Assembly (NCBI GenBank): GCA_036172665.1 | Contig: CM069872.1 | Location: 23,750,001 to 23,814,000, forward strand | Length of the DNA stretch: 64,000 bases | Origin: Prosopocoilus inquinatus | Taxonomy: Eukaryota; Arthropoda; Insecta; Coleoptera; Lucanidae | Reading direction: 5' to 3' | Shown here: piece after piece, positions 35,244 to 45,716 of the stretch | How positions within the stretch are numbered: the first letter of the stretch is position 1 | Layout: each line of letters starts with the position of its first letter | Notes under the pieces: model-generated | Told to the model about the DNA's origin: nothing | The model's database searches: none | What the model saw: only the letters and a program-made list of their open reading frames with translations | Made by a program: the position numbers and the translations under genes

Positions 35244-36067
35244 CAGTGTTGCCAGAGGTAGTGATTTATCACCAGATCTAGAGATTTCTGTTATTCGTTA
35301 ATTACCTGGTGATTATTTTTTTAAACTCGAATTATCTGGTGCTTTTCCATAAAATTTATAACATTAAAATGATTTTAAGTTCCAATGAGTTGAGACGTCT
35401 TTTTGCGATATCGAATATCGAGCATCTGTCGACAATGTCAACAGCTGGTGTTTTTCCCACCGATTTGAAAATATTTGCAAGAAGGCGCTTCTTCTTTTTC
35501 GTAAATTGTAAACTCTTTTGTGCAAACTCATATATTTTTAATTGTGTTAGATTTATAAAATTTAAAGACAGACGACATTTTACAATGGAAAGCAAAAAAA
35601 AGTACTCCTAGTAGGCAATTACGGTTTCCTGTATTTTTTTTAAACTATAATTTCCTGTAATTTTTTAAACACGATATGACAGGGTGGCACTTAAGAAAAA
35701 ATTTAAGCTTGCTGATTTGACAAGTTCACACGTTTTGTAAAATCTGTGTAATTAATCGCATTTAAATAATACCATTTCGAGAAAGAAAAATTACAGAAAA
35801 CTGCAATTATCTGCTGTCGATTTTTATTTTCGACCGTACGTTCGCCTAAAGCTAATTAGGAAAAGTATTTGAAGTTTTTGTTTTTTTTATCATTTTGTAT
35901 CTAGGTAAATTTAATAAAACAATTTTGAAACGTTAATATAATAACGTCAAAAATTTAAATTAACGATAAATTAGTACAAAAAAATAAACTGGTGATTTTC
36001 AGTTGGTAAAAGGTGACTTTTTGTAAGTCAATCTGGTGATTTAAATTTTGATCGTCTGGCAACACTG
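35244..36067. mobile_element. Inverted-repeat element, 824 bp, CAGTGTTGCCAG ends
   Basis: CAGTGTTGCCAGAGG at the left is mirrored by CTGGCAACACTG at the right, followed inward on both sides by sequence around ATCACCAGAT. The interior is AT-rich, with repeated (T)CTGGTGATTT motifs. No protein. Confidence 0.65.
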
Positions 36068-36170
36068 GTGTTGCATTCTGCACAATATACACATCAATCA
36101 GTAGGGACAGCTTGGGCTCTTCGCTTTTACCGTTTCTGAGAGCGCATGTGCGAAATGAGCGGGCATTCAT

Positions 36171-36420
36171 CAAGCGGCCGAGCGTGGCGCAACGGTCAAT
36201 GGTTGACGGCCTCGTTCAGGTAACCACAGGTGCTGAGTTACTAATTCAACATAGCTATTGAACAGATGCTTTTGGAGTGCCAAGCTTCAGCAGCTAGTAT
36301 TCTCACATTAACCCTTTAAGAACACGAGTTGTTAACTTTCAATGTGCTGAGTCTGCATTAGGGTCTGCATTCAGGCTCGGTGATCACCTGAACATGGCCA
36401 AAAACGGACGTTCCGCCCGA
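36171..36420 (+). repeat. Possible tRNA-derived SINE head
   Basis: GCGTGGCGCAACGGTCAATG resembles an A-box region, and GGTAACCACAGG further on is only loosely like a B-box. No poly-A or tail repeat is evident. Weak call; a simple intergenic sequence is equally possible. Confidence 0.25.
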
Positions 36421-37159
36421 ATTCCGGCACACATTCAATATGGCCGTCAATTACCGATCAGCTGTTTTGGTGGATAAGTAACCATTAGATTATCTTATCG
36501 AATTTCATCATGTTTCGACTATTTTGAGCTCACTTGTAATTTTTCTAATAAAACAAGCTTTTGTTTTTTTTAATAAGAAGTATATCTTACGAAATAAATA
36601 AGTTTTTCAAGTAGCGACATCTGGTAGCATTAGAATGACTGCCTGCCAACATAGGTTCGGAAAATTGTAGTATGAACTTTAAAAAGGTGCCGACAAAAGC
36701 TATCCGTACTGATTGATGTCTATACTGTGGAGGGTTGTCAGTATGGGCGATTTGTCGCCAATTGGGCTACCTTTAACGTCTGTTTTGCGACAAAAAATAT
36801 ATATTGGCGACAGGCGACATTTTGGGCTACAATAAGAAATAATTTAGGCGATTTGGGCTACATAAACATTGCTAAAATAAGTCAAGAATTCAGAAAGATG
36901 CTCAGGGTAATCAAATTCACAGGGTTATTTTTATTTAAATGTTGATGAGAAATTTAATAAGTCGCCGTGCAGGGTGCCGATGGCAATTCTGATTGTCAAT
37001 TCAGAGTATGTCAGTTGTTATAACGTTCAAAATCGTTTATATACCTCTATCGTTACTAAGGTATAAACTGTAAAGATAAATAAGTACAAAGTTTTTTTAA
37101 TCTCAAACCGGGCAGAAAAATGAAGGGAACACACTCAACGTTTAGACCAACAAAAATAT

Positions 37160-37438
37160 CATATTCAAAAAAATAATCAAAATCATTCAATGCTTGTAGA
37201 GCATTCATTAATAAATAATCATAAGTTTGATTTTGATAATACTGACATTTTGTACAGTGAATCTAATATTTTTAAAAGACGTTTCATAGAAATGTGTAAA
37301 ATTAAAATGTCTCCAAATTCTATTAATAAACGTACGGAATTTGAAAATTTAAATGACATATTTTGTAGTTTTCTTAGACTCTTTAAACAGGATATAGATC
37401 TGTCAATTAATAAAAAAAAAAAAATTAGTTTTTATTAG
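37160..37438 (+). pseudogene. Penelope-like GIY-YIG endonuclease C-terminus (fragment)
   Basis: The frame reads NHSMLVEHSLINNHKFDFDN, then ILYSESNIFKRRFIEMCKI and NSINKRTEFENLNDIF, closing with a stop at 37438. The pattern ALAEH..x..GH-x-FD(W/F)x(N)..IL..E....KR..xE...I..xxx..N is the conserved C-terminal part of the Penelope endonuclease. Reverse transcriptase and the catalytic start of the endonuclease are missing, so it is a dead fragment. Confidence 0.8.
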
Positions 37439-37554
37439 TTCTAGTTACTTTTCTCTTTATTCCGGACAACTCGTATTTTAGTTTAAAATCATGTTACCTT
37501 TTCGTTTCTCTTGACGACTTGTTTCTCTTGACAACTTGTTTATTTACTTTTTTT

Positions 37555-37596
37555 CACTCCTGACGAAGCTATAAATCTATAGCGAAACGTTGAGTG
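37555..37596 (+). ncRNA. Hammerhead ribozyme, type I, Penelope-associated
   Basis: Parts in order: stem I 5' strand CACUC (37555-37559); core CUGACGA (37560-37566); an extra A; stem II GCUAUA-AAUC-UAUAGC (37568-37583); GAA (37584-37586); ACGU (37587-37590) as a self-complementary minimal stem III; U at 37591 (GUU triplet), predicted cleavage after it; stem I 3' strand GAGUG (37592-37596), which pairs with CACUC over all 5 bp. Stem III is too short for a hairpin by itself, so activity probably needs a dimer, as proposed for Penelope hammerheads. The extra unpaired A before stem II is a deviation. Confidence 0.75.
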
Positions 37597-37680
37597 TGTT
37601 CCCTTCATTTTTCTGTCCGGTTTGAGATAAAAAAAACTTTGTACTTACAATTTTAATCGGACAAGAACAAACTTCAATTG

Positions 37681-38331
37681 TAGAGATAAAATTCAGATGT
37701 ATCTACCTATATTAAAAATAGAAGTAAAAGACGGAGTTCAATCAGATTGAAAATCAATTGGCTGCTCTTCCACTCAGTTTAGGAAAAAGGCTAAAATAAA
37801 GAACAAACAAAAATCGAAAATCCCGTAGCTTTTCCGTAGAATACTAGTGTCAAACAGTAGACCAGTAAAAAATTTAAAAATCAGTAGGTTACCGAATAAT
37901 TGGTAGTGTAATCTGTATACCATTTGTATACCCATTGTAAGGGTAAGGATCGTTGTAAAGTAGGCGATTTGGGCGACATCTGTTAATCTATATGGCGACT
38001 TGTACTATGAAAATACTGGCAGTTCTGATACTGTGCTGTGCTGTATTCTGTGATTAATTTACGCGAACGTTTGATTTGTCTAAAATATACGTGAAGAAAA
38101 CAAGTTATAAACTTCAACTATGATTTCAACATCTATTTAAATATGGAACTGTGCTGCTGCTCTTGATGGTGCGAGGCTGTCATAACAAAATTTTTGTGAT
38201 TTGTAAATTCCGGAAAGTCGCCTCTTAACCTCTAAGTAACAGTTTTCAGGTATCGCCTTTTGGTCTTGCTGTTTCTGCTTCAAAGGCCAGTAGTGATTTT
38301 ATACATGGCCAAATCTACGTAAATAAATACA
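37681..38331. other. Upstream region and 5' UTR of HERC1
   Basis: No TATA box stands out. A possible splice acceptor (GTTTTCAG at about 38249) precedes the HERC1 start, so 38250-38331 may be the 5' UTR part of exon 2 of the transcript. TAA lies in frame 12 nt before the ATG, which fixes the start codon at 38332. Confidence 0.4.
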
Positions 38332-39489
38332 ATGGAAACAGGATTGACAAATGTCGAAGTAGAATGGGCAGATCACACCAACAGCTCGTGGTCTGCCAAA
38401 GACTGTGATAGTTTAGCATTGAGAGATTTTGTGCAATCTATGTACGAAACTTTATTGAGCAACAAAGAAATAAGGATAATACCTGCTTCGGCAACATCAT
38501 ACAATGATATTCAAACGTTACCCGATTTCCAGTATGAGACAATGTTACCAATCGAATTAGACCAGTACGTATCCAAACTGCTATCTGTACAACTGGATTT
38601 AGCTAGAAATGTTTGTACCTCAACACCATTTGCTTTAATATTGAAGCAGCGTTTATTGATACTTCGTCGTATATATTATGCACTAGTGATGAGGTACCAT
38701 GAAAAAGAAAAACTGAAGTCTAGTCACAGCCCCACTGTGAGTGCAAAAGCAGATTTTTTATCGAAAGAACCAATTTCAGGATCTCTAGCCTTATTAGAAA
38801 TTGGAGTGCAAACTGGTTTGAGTCTTTTATTTGCTTTGCTACGACAGAATTGGCAAAATAGTTCGCTATTGAATGTGCCATCACTCTGTAATCCTGTTCT
38901 ACAAACTGCAGTGGAAATAATCGAACGGTTTCCACCTTTATCTTTATCAAATGAAAGCCAATTGACAACATTAGGAGTAAATTGTTTGGATAGGGTTGCT
39001 ACCTTCTTGAAAGAAGTTATTTTAAGTACATCCGGAGCTGATATGGCAGGCCGTGTACTTGCTTCAGAACTATTGCTAAGCATTGCTTTACAAAGAGGAT
39101 CGCTTCGTTATTTATTAGAATGGATCGAGTTAGCCTTCGATGCTTGCAACAGAAACGAAGATCAGATCATGAGCAGTAAATATAAGAAAGCACTTCAACA
39201 AATGGAATGCGGCAAGAATTTAGGCGGGGAAAATGTAAACTGTGATGGATCAGAAATATCTTTGTACGATGGTGCCTATCATTTAATGGAAAAGCTGGTG
39301 GAAATGGCAGTAGATTATGGTGGTGCTTCAACAGCTTTGGAAGACAGCACACATAATTCTCTTGGTACTGTCATAGAAAAAAGTGACTTGTATATTTGGG
39401 GCAGTAATTCTTCACATCAGTTGGCCGAAGGCAATTTGGAAAAAATTATTGTTCCTGTTAAGTCTAAGGTTTTTCAGCAAGTGCAACAG
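38332..39489 (+). CDS. HERC1: HERC1 E3 ubiquitin ligase, first coding exon
   Basis: 386 codons from ATG 38332 (in-frame stop just upstream) to the donor CAG then GTATTT at 39490. The N-terminus VEVEWADHTNSSW, the block GVQTGLSLLFALLRQNWQ and SELLLSIALQRGSLRYLLEW match the N-terminal region of vertebrate HERC1 closely. The exon ends in the first RCC1-type repeat (LYIWGSNSSHQLAEG). HERC1 is a giant cytoplasmic protein (about 4860 residues in vertebrates) with two RCC1-like domains and a C-terminal HECT ubiquitin-ligase domain; only the N-terminal part is in the window. No frame damage is seen, so the gene appears intact. Minus-strand frames here are shadows. Confidence 0.95.
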
Positions 39490-39649
39490 GTATTTTCAAT
39501 TTTTCAGATAATTATTTTGTGGTCAAAGTAAACCATGCATTTTTAGTTTTTTTTTTTTCTCTTCACTGGGATGACAAATATAACAATAGCTAAAGTGATA
39601 CGGTCACTACACAAGATGTTTCATAACAGGTGAAAGAAATTGAATTTTG

Positions 39650-39706
39650 ACCTTTTTGTACACCAAAATTATAGGATGGTCCTACAATTTTGGTGTACAA
39701 AAAGGT
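39650..39706. repeat. Perfect 21-bp hairpin in HERC1 intron 1
   Basis: ACCTTTTTGTACACCAAAATT is repeated as its exact complement after a 15-nt loop. A half copy (AATTTTGGTGTACC) appears near 42285, so it is probably the core of a small dispersed element. Confidence 0.75.
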
Positions 39707-39709
39707 GCA

Positions 39710-40320
39710 AATGTTTGTAAATTATTTGCAATTGTCTGCATATTTGTAATTGTCTTTAATTTTTGCAACTGTAGTCATCTGCCTAATGAGATTTCTTTTA
39801 TTAGTGAGTGTAAAAATGTAAAGTATTCACTATTACAGAAAAAAATGTTTTAAATATAATTGATTTTGAAAAACCAACATTCATTGTGGTAAATGTAACA
39901 TGGTGTATAATGGTAAATGCATTTTTGTTTTTATTAATAATTCGTTAACTATGAAAAAATTAAGAAAACAAGGTTGGTAAAATTAATATTGCATCTAGCA
40001 GGTTGCCTCGTTCCCATTTAATATGCAGTTTGAAATTTTCTCCCCGCAAAAATAACTCGTGACGTCACACGAAAATTCTATCCGTCACAGTGAAGTAAAT
40101 AGAGTGAGTTTTAATCCGTTTCCTAATGCTTAATGTAATTCACTAAAAATGGAATCAATCTGTGGTCCTGCTGATCAAATAACGCAAAAATTTCTTTAAT
40201 ATGCCCAATGGAATTTATGACGTGACGTAACGAGATACGCACCCTCTGTCCCCTCCGTTGGTCAAGACAACCTTCTAATACACAGTCCAGCTCTACCAAC
40301 CTTGAAAGAAAAGCTTAAGT
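39710..40320. other. HERC1 intron 1, no recognised element
   Basis: AT-rich, short frames only. Confidence 0.4.
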
Positions 40321-40410
40321 AGCGACATTTTACGATCGACATTGCATTAGGATTGATAAATTGAAGCCAGCTTGCTACTTAATAAGTCCTCCCATAAAAG
40401 GCAATAAATT
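40320..40410 (-). repeat. Distal fragment of the hammerhead-bearing repeat
   Basis: Diverged version of the TAGCGACATCTTACTATCGC .. GACAAATTGAAGC block that forms the non-ribozyme part of the repeat at 41.8-42.2 kb. Confidence 0.6.
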
Positions 40411-40570
40411 TAACATTTTTATTAAAAAGTCGAAATTTGTATAATGGATAAAAACAATATCCGGGAGATGTCCTACATTGTTGCAAGAGGAGTTATAGTA
40501 CATCTTATGAGTATTTAATAGAGTTCTGGAGAATTTCGATTGATTACAAATTTAATAAACAAACTGGGTA

Positions 40571-41155
40571 TCTCGTAACGTACAGAGGAGACTGAAAGGG
40601 CAGCTAGATGAGATCAAATTAAAGCTCTTTTGTCAATAAACTTTTGGTAAAAATCAATAACTAAAAAGTTGCAAGAGTTTAAAGTGAAATTACTTAAGAA
40701 ACAAATGTTACTACCTGGAGTAATATTGCACATTTTAAATTCAAATTAGAGGTATTTAAGAGTTAATTGAACACTGCTTTACATGAAACAACTATCTAAA
40801 AAAATGTAGTCACATAAAAGTTGCGGCTATTTATTTTTTTCTTTTAATGCCTAAAAACGGATATTCGTATTGTAGTGCACCGCCTACTCATTAAAACAAA
40901 ACTTGGAAATAGATTAATTTAGACATTTGATGAATGGTGGTTTCCATAAATTTAGAGTTTATTTGACAATAAAGTTGTAGTTTGTGAAATAATTTTGATT
41001 AATTAAGAAGCTATAAGATGTAAATTAAAGAAGAAATTAAAACAGTTAAACTGTTGTAACTTTCTTATTATTGGGTTTCGGTCAAAAGCGAATTAAGAAA
41101 GAAGCTTTATGTTGATCTACATCTGCCCTTTCAATCTTCTCCGTACGTTATGAGA
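40571..41155 (+). mobile_element. 585-bp inverted-repeat element
   Basis: Ends TCTCGTAACGTACAGAGGAG and its near-complement ..CTCCGTACGTTATGAGA. The subterminal AGGGCAG/CTGCCCT and AAGCTC/GAAGCTT blocks pair as well. Non-coding interior. A truncated inverse copy lies at 27051-27525. Confidence 0.7.
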
Positions 41156-41640
41156 CATCAAGTATAGTTATACAGGGTGATTCAGTCCGAATCGTTAGGA
41201 GCGTATTTACTGAGGTCATGCAAGTGCGAAATTGCAAGAAATAAATCTATCAGAGACATTTCAAAAATTAACCTCCATTGAATCCAAAATGGAAATTATG
41301 ATTCATTTCTTACGTATACATACATAAGTCCGAAATTTGAATGAATGAATTGCATCTTATACATTTCTTTCCCGCAGAAAGCCATAAATAGAAAAGTTTT
41401 ACAATTTTATTTCATGGTAAAACCAGTATTTCGTTCTATTCCGCGCGAGTTGATTGCTCTTGTGACGCAATATAGTTGTACGAGTGCCCATCAACCAATT
41501 TAGGTCTGACGCTTCGGTGCATGTGGCGTATACAGGGTTACACTGATTAAAGGGCCACCATGGGAATCTGATAAACTATAAGAGATACTAGAAAAATTTT
41601 GTGCAAATCGTTCCTGATTGCAGCGAGAACCTCGAGCAGC

Positions 41641-41685
41641 CTCTGGACAGCTGTTTCAGCCCTGCTTGGGGCTTCTTCGGCAGAG
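41641..41685 (-). ncRNA. Hammerhead ribozyme copy with a core mutation
   Basis: Same architecture as 41984-42028 on the opposite strand, but the core reads CCGAAGA in place of CUGAAGA. U4 is invariant in active hammerheads, so this copy is probably inactive. Confidence 0.65.
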
Positions 41686-41983
41686 ACGTAGCTCGACATT
41701 TCCGCTGCAAACAAAAACGACTTGCCCAATTTATTCGCAATCAGGAACGATTTGCACAAAATTTTTCTAAAATCTTTCATTATGCTTTGACAGCAAGCAT
41801 GCCCGCCTTGCATGGGGGACTTATTAGGAGCAAATCCCGCTTCAATTTGTCTACCCTACTGCAATGTCAGGTCAAAAAGCGATAGTAAGATGTCGCTATT
41901 TTATCTGTTCATCACTCTTACATCGCAATTGCGAATAAATTGGGCAAGTCGTTTTTGTTTGCAGCGGGAATGTCGAGCTACGT

Positions 41984-42028
41984 CTCTGCTGAAGAAGCCC
42001 CAAGCAGGGCTGAAACAGCTGTCCAGAG
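41984..42028 (+). ncRNA. Complete type I hammerhead ribozyme (retrozyme family)
   Basis: Stem I 5' strand CUCUG (41984-41988); core CUGAAGA (41989-41995); stem II AGCCC (41996-42000), loop CAAGCA, GGGCU (42007-42011); GAA (42012-42014); stem III from the palindrome ACAGCUGU (42015-42022), A15.1 pairing with U16.1; C17 at 42023 giving the canonical GUC triplet; stem I 3' strand CAGAG (42024-42028), pairing perfectly with CUCUG. Every conserved core position is present. Predicted cleavage is after 42023. The short palindromic stem III is typical of retroelement hammerheads and can pair between two molecules or tandem units. Confidence 0.85.
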
Positions 42029-42230
42029 GCTGCTCGAGGTTCTCGCTGCAATCAGGAACGATTTGCACAAAATTTTTCTAAAATCTTTCATTATGCTTTG
42101 ACAGCAAGCATGGCCGCCTTGCATGGGAGACTTATGAGGAGCAAATCCCGCTTCAATTTGTCTACCCTACTGCAATGTCAGGTCAAAAAGCGATAGTAAG
42201 ATGTCGCTATTTTATCTGTTTATAAGAGAT

Positions 42231-43390
42231 ACAAAGACAAAAAAGTTTTACAGTTTTACAAATACCTGCAATTTTTTGCAATTAAAATTTTGGTGTACCT
42301 ATACACATTTTTCTACAGTGGTCAACCCCTCGTCCGAAACCAAGCAAAATTAAAAATTTTTTTATTCTTTCATTTTAACTTAAAATGAGATTATGTACAG
42401 GGTGACTACGCGGGAATTCCTACCCCCTTTAACTCTTCTATTTCTGATATTTGGAAAAAATGCTTAATACAAATATCAAATCGTAATAAGTGAATATCAA
42501 TACGAACACATAAAACTTATTACAATAAATAGTAAAACATTATCGGTATTGTGCTGTGCTACAATGTAAAAATACCTGTGCAAGAACTCCGAATAAATTA
42601 TTTATAAGCATTTCACAAAATTTAGTGTTACCAACCTTACTTCTCAATTGCGAAAAGTTCCCGTTTCCACCACAAATTTCTCACCAACAAAGTAAAAAAA
42701 TATAAAAATTTCTTTAAGATATGCACTTCGTAATTGTTGCTTAAATTAAAACTATATTTTTCAGCACATATTAAGAACAAACATTCAAACTATTTGACAA
42801 GGGTCTGCATACAACATAAACGTCAAGTGACAATTTAAGAAAAATGACGTCACAACGAATGGGAAGCCTTTTGAAACCACGTGATTTATATTTGAATATT
42901 TTCGATTTTATTTATTAATCTAAGAGAATAATAAATAGACACAGCGTACAAATTTGGTGTTTTCGCGTGTATTATTGACCATAGTCTCGAGTAGAGAGCT
43001 GTAATTAATAATTTTGTATTATTGTCATGTACCCTATTATTGTATTGATTACTTCAAGTTCTTCGATTGAAGTTACAATTACATAATCCATTGAAGTTTC
43101 TGCATTCTCTTAAATATAAATGACATCTTTAGTTGATTTTTGTCTTAATACTGTCCATACGCAGACCTTTTGAATATGTCCTGTTTTCTTTCACGCGTAT
43201 AGTACACATTTTATGCTACTTGGGTCCTTCCTACAAAACTTCGAAGTACGGTTATCGAATCCAAAACGTAAACATGTTTTCGATTCCTAATTTTCTAAAA
43301 ATGTATTCGTAAATTCGAATCTCGATTTTTATTCAACTCATTTTGCAAGTCGCATGTTGTTATTCGATAATTTTTTCTTCTTTCCATGTG
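42231..43390. other. HERC1 intron 1, no recognised element
   Basis: AT-rich sequence with short frames. A TACAGGGTGACT motif at about 42396 looks like a transposon end, but its partner was not found. Confidence 0.4.
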
Positions 43391-44166
43391 ACGTGTAACC
43401 TATTCGATTAACTTCAGCTGCTTCTGCAGCTTCTTCAAATTGTAATTTATCATTCTGTAGTATTTTTTCTCTTATTGAAGGATCCCGTAATCTTCTGATA
43501 AATTGAGCACCTAGGAAAATAATCGCAATTGATTCTCCACATTGATATTTGAATTCACAGTCAATAGTATGTCTTCGCAGTTTGGTGACATAATCTGCGT
43601 TTCATAAGTTTTCTCCTTGAAATTGAAACAAAAAAGTGTTGTTCCACAATTATGTTTTTTTTTTCGAGATTCATCATGAGATTCATAAATTCTTCATAAT
43701 CGATTTCTGTCGGAGCTTTTGGTACAGCCAAAGATGCAAGTAAATTGTAATTTGTTGATCCAATCGAGTTGAGCAATATTTCAGAACACATTGACTTATC
43801 ATTGTACTACGCCCGTCAAAAAAATCTGGGACATGCAATATGCTCTACTGTAAATATGACGAAGTGTTGTTTACATTAGCACAGAAACAAGTTCTAAATA
43901 GCAAGATGAACTGTTTAAAGCTGCATTCAAACTAATAAAATAATTCAAAAAGCATGTAAAGAGTTGTCCCAGATTTTTTGGCGGGCATAGTACACATTTT
44001 TTATTTGAAGATAATTTTCGAATCGCTGCTTGTAATTTTTGAATACTTCTTTTGATGCTTCGAAGATTTCGGAGGGTGGCAGTAAAGTTACGCCTGATTG
44101 TGCGTGTACATTTTGGTTCGTGATTTGAGATCTCATCTGCGCAAGTTGATCAGGTGTAATATTCAT
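43390..44166 (-). pseudogene. Gypsy-type gag fragment, interrupted
   Basis: Minus-strand pieces: FKNYKQRFENYLQIKNV (44.0-44.1 kb), then after an inserted 182-bp element LLNSIGSTNYNLLASLAVPK, PTEIDYEEFMNLM and, in another frame, RDPSIREKILQNDKLQFEEA. This series is the usual Gypsy/Metaviridae gag region before the zinc knuckle. Protease and polymerase are absent. It has frameshifts and an insertion, so it is dead. It sits antisense in HERC1 intron 1. Confidence 0.75.
43808..43989. mobile_element. 182-bp MITE inside the Gypsy gag fragment
   Basis: Inverted ends TACGCCCGTCAAAAAAATCT and its near-complement AGATTTTTTGGCGGGCATA. GTAC stands on both sides (43804-43807, 43990-43993) and may be the target duplication. 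Excising it rejoins the gag frame region. A related end (GTTGTCCCAGACCTTTTCGG) is near 63395-63430. Confidence 0.75.
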
Positions 44167-44289
44167 CTTCGGTCACTTTCACCACGTCGCCAATTGCATT
44201 GTCCTTTATTTTTGGAGTAAATCAATAATTTCTCGAAATATAGCGCATAAATTAAGGAGTACTTGATGATTACGTCAAATATTTCAAAA

Positions 44290-44560
44290 AAAATTGTTGC
44301 AAATCGTTTTTGATTGCAGTGAAAACCTCGAGCAGCCTCTGTACAGCTGTTTCAGCCCTGCTTGGGGCTTCGTCAGCAGAGACGTAGCTCGAAATTCCCA
44401 CTGCAAACCAAAAACGACTTGACCAATTTATTCGCAAATGCATGGCCGCCTTACATGGGGTAGCTTATTATGTAGCAAATCCGCTTCAATTTGTTATCCT
44501 ACTGCAATGTCAGGTCAAAAAGCGATCGTAAGATGTCACTGTTTTATCTATTGTCAAATT
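44290..44560 (-). repeat. Single hammerhead-bearing repeat copy
   Basis: Carries the GCAAATCGTTTTTGATTGCA start, the ribozyme (44337-44381), CGACTTGACCAATTTATTCG and then the CATGGCCGCCTTACATGG and TGCAATGTCAGGTCAAAAAG blocks in a rearranged order. One unit, no tandem partner. Confidence 0.75.
44337..44381 (-). ncRNA. Hammerhead ribozyme, GUA cleavage variant
   Basis: Read on the minus strand: CUCUG (44381-44377), core CUGACGA, stem II AGCCC/GGGCU, GAA, ACAGCUGU, A17 (GUA triplet; A is allowed), CAGAG (44341-44337). Stem I pairs fully. Compared with 41984-42028, N7 is C instead of A and the cleavage base is A instead of C, both permitted, so this copy may be active. Confidence 0.75.
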
Positions 44561-44601
44561 TTTAGTTGTACCGATACTTGCCTACTATTCCCAAAAATAT
44601 A

Positions 44602-45366
44602 CAGTGACCGGCAGAAAGTTGGCTACATATGGGAAAATTCTTTATTATTGATTTCTCAAAAAAAAACTTATTCTTGATAAAAGCTCCTGCATCTTTCCAA
44701 ACTTAAGATTCATGTGTCAAAGTTTAAATACCTCCTGTCATGTACCGAGGAAATCAAAATATTTGAAATCGATATAAGAGTAAAGTACCTTTATTTTTCA
44801 CGCTACGCGAAAATTTTATTTGGAAAAGTTACTCAGAATTATTATGAGATCTCAAATATGAAATCATAACTGTCTATGATGACAAAAAAAAATTTCACGA
44901 ATTTTTCAATTTTTTTCGTACCAACGTGTGTGTCGCTGAACTTTGAATGTGTAGAGCTGGGCCTTTCTTCAAGTGTGACATGAACATACTTTAAAATTTG
45001 TCTTTTTCTCAACTGTCAACTAGAAATTATGATTAATAACATTGATATCCTAAAAATTCAAATTTTTTGTAGCCAAATTATTTTTTTCCATCGTAGGTAG
45101 CCATGATTTCATATTTGAGATTTTATAATAATTCTGAGTAACTTTTCCAAATAAAATTTCCGCGTAACCTGAAAAATAAAGGTACTTTACTCTTACATCG
45201 ATTTCAAATACTTTGATTTCCCCGGTATATGACAGGAGGCATTCAAACTTTGACACATGCATCTTGAGTTTGAGAAGATGCAGGAGCTTTCATAAAGAAT
45301 AAATTTTTCTGAGAAATCAATATTAAAGAATTTTCCCATATGTAGCCAACTTTCTGATGCACACTG
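44602..45366. mobile_element. 765-bp foldback element, CAGTG ends, TA-flanked
   Basis: The arms 44602-44870 and about 45095-45366 are inverted copies (CAGTGACCGGCAGAAAGTTG and CAACTTTCTGATGCACACTG). Outer TA dinucleotides are present. The ends resemble the 11609-15385 family (CATATGGG shared), but the interior differs. No protein. Confidence 0.8.
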
Positions 45367-45408
45367 TATAACAAAAACTATTATCGAAACTATGGTTTCC
45401 AAAGAAAC

Positions 45409-45575
45409 CTAGCAGATAAATTTATCAGGAGGTGAAGAAATCGGACCTTAGGCCTGATTTCTTCACCTCCTGATAAATTTATCTGCCAGGTAGTATCCTC
45501 AGAAACTATTATCGACGCAATGGTTTCCAAGGATAATACCTGGCAAATAAATTTATCAGGAGGTGAAGAAGTCGG
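45409..45575. repeat. Palindromic dispersed repeat
   Basis: Multiple inverted copies of ATAAATTTATCAGGAGGTGA with TTTCTTCACC between them. The same palindrome recurs at 60468-60590, also near a HERC1 exon. Confidence 0.7.
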
Positions 45576-45716
45576 GTATTAGTCAAATACAAAATTGAGA
45601 AAGAACTGCATCCGTTAAGAGAGGTTTCATTGTATTCTAGTCTTGTATGGTTTGTTTTGATATTTATTTTTTTATTTGTTCTTTTGAGTATTTTATTGAC
45701 TGTAATTCCTTTTTAG

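Larger units (their letters stand above)
37083..37680 (+). mobile_element. Penelope-like element, 5'-truncated copy with hammerhead
   Basis: Contains the end of a GIY-YIG endonuclease domain (about 37160-37438) followed by a 3' region with a hammerhead ribozyme (37555-37596) and the tail GAGTGTGTTCCCTTCATTTT.. to AACTTTGTACTT. A 62-bp inverted copy of the tail sits at the other end (37083-37144). Inverted terminal fragments of this sort, and hammerheads in the terminal repeats, are both known features of Penelope-like elements. Related tails occur at 51667-51800 and 63250-63345. Confidence 0.8.
41590..42230 (+). repeat. Retrozyme-like repeat cluster (inverted piece plus 311-bp direct repeat)
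   Basis: 41590-41739 is a minus-strand fragment with a ribozyme (41641-41685). From about 41737 the plus-strand unit runs through the GCCTTGCATGGGGGACTTAT and TAGCGACATC-complement blocks into a complete hammerhead (41984-42028), and then starts again: AGGAACGATTTGCACAAAAT recurs 311 nt downstream. The second unit is cut at about 42228. It lies in HERC1 intron 1 on the coding strand. Open frames across the cluster are not genes. Confidence 0.8.

Noticed and set aside
36171..36245. Functional tRNA gene
   Set aside because: A-box-like sequence only; no acceptor stem or cloverleaf could be drawn.
38720..39083. Minus-strand frames of 83 and 119 codons
   Set aside because: Antisense of the conserved HERC1 exon.
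41547..42081. Several frames of about 90 codons repeated at 50.0 kb and 63.4 kb
   Set aside because: They are translations of the hammerhead repeat on either strand; frames break in every copy.
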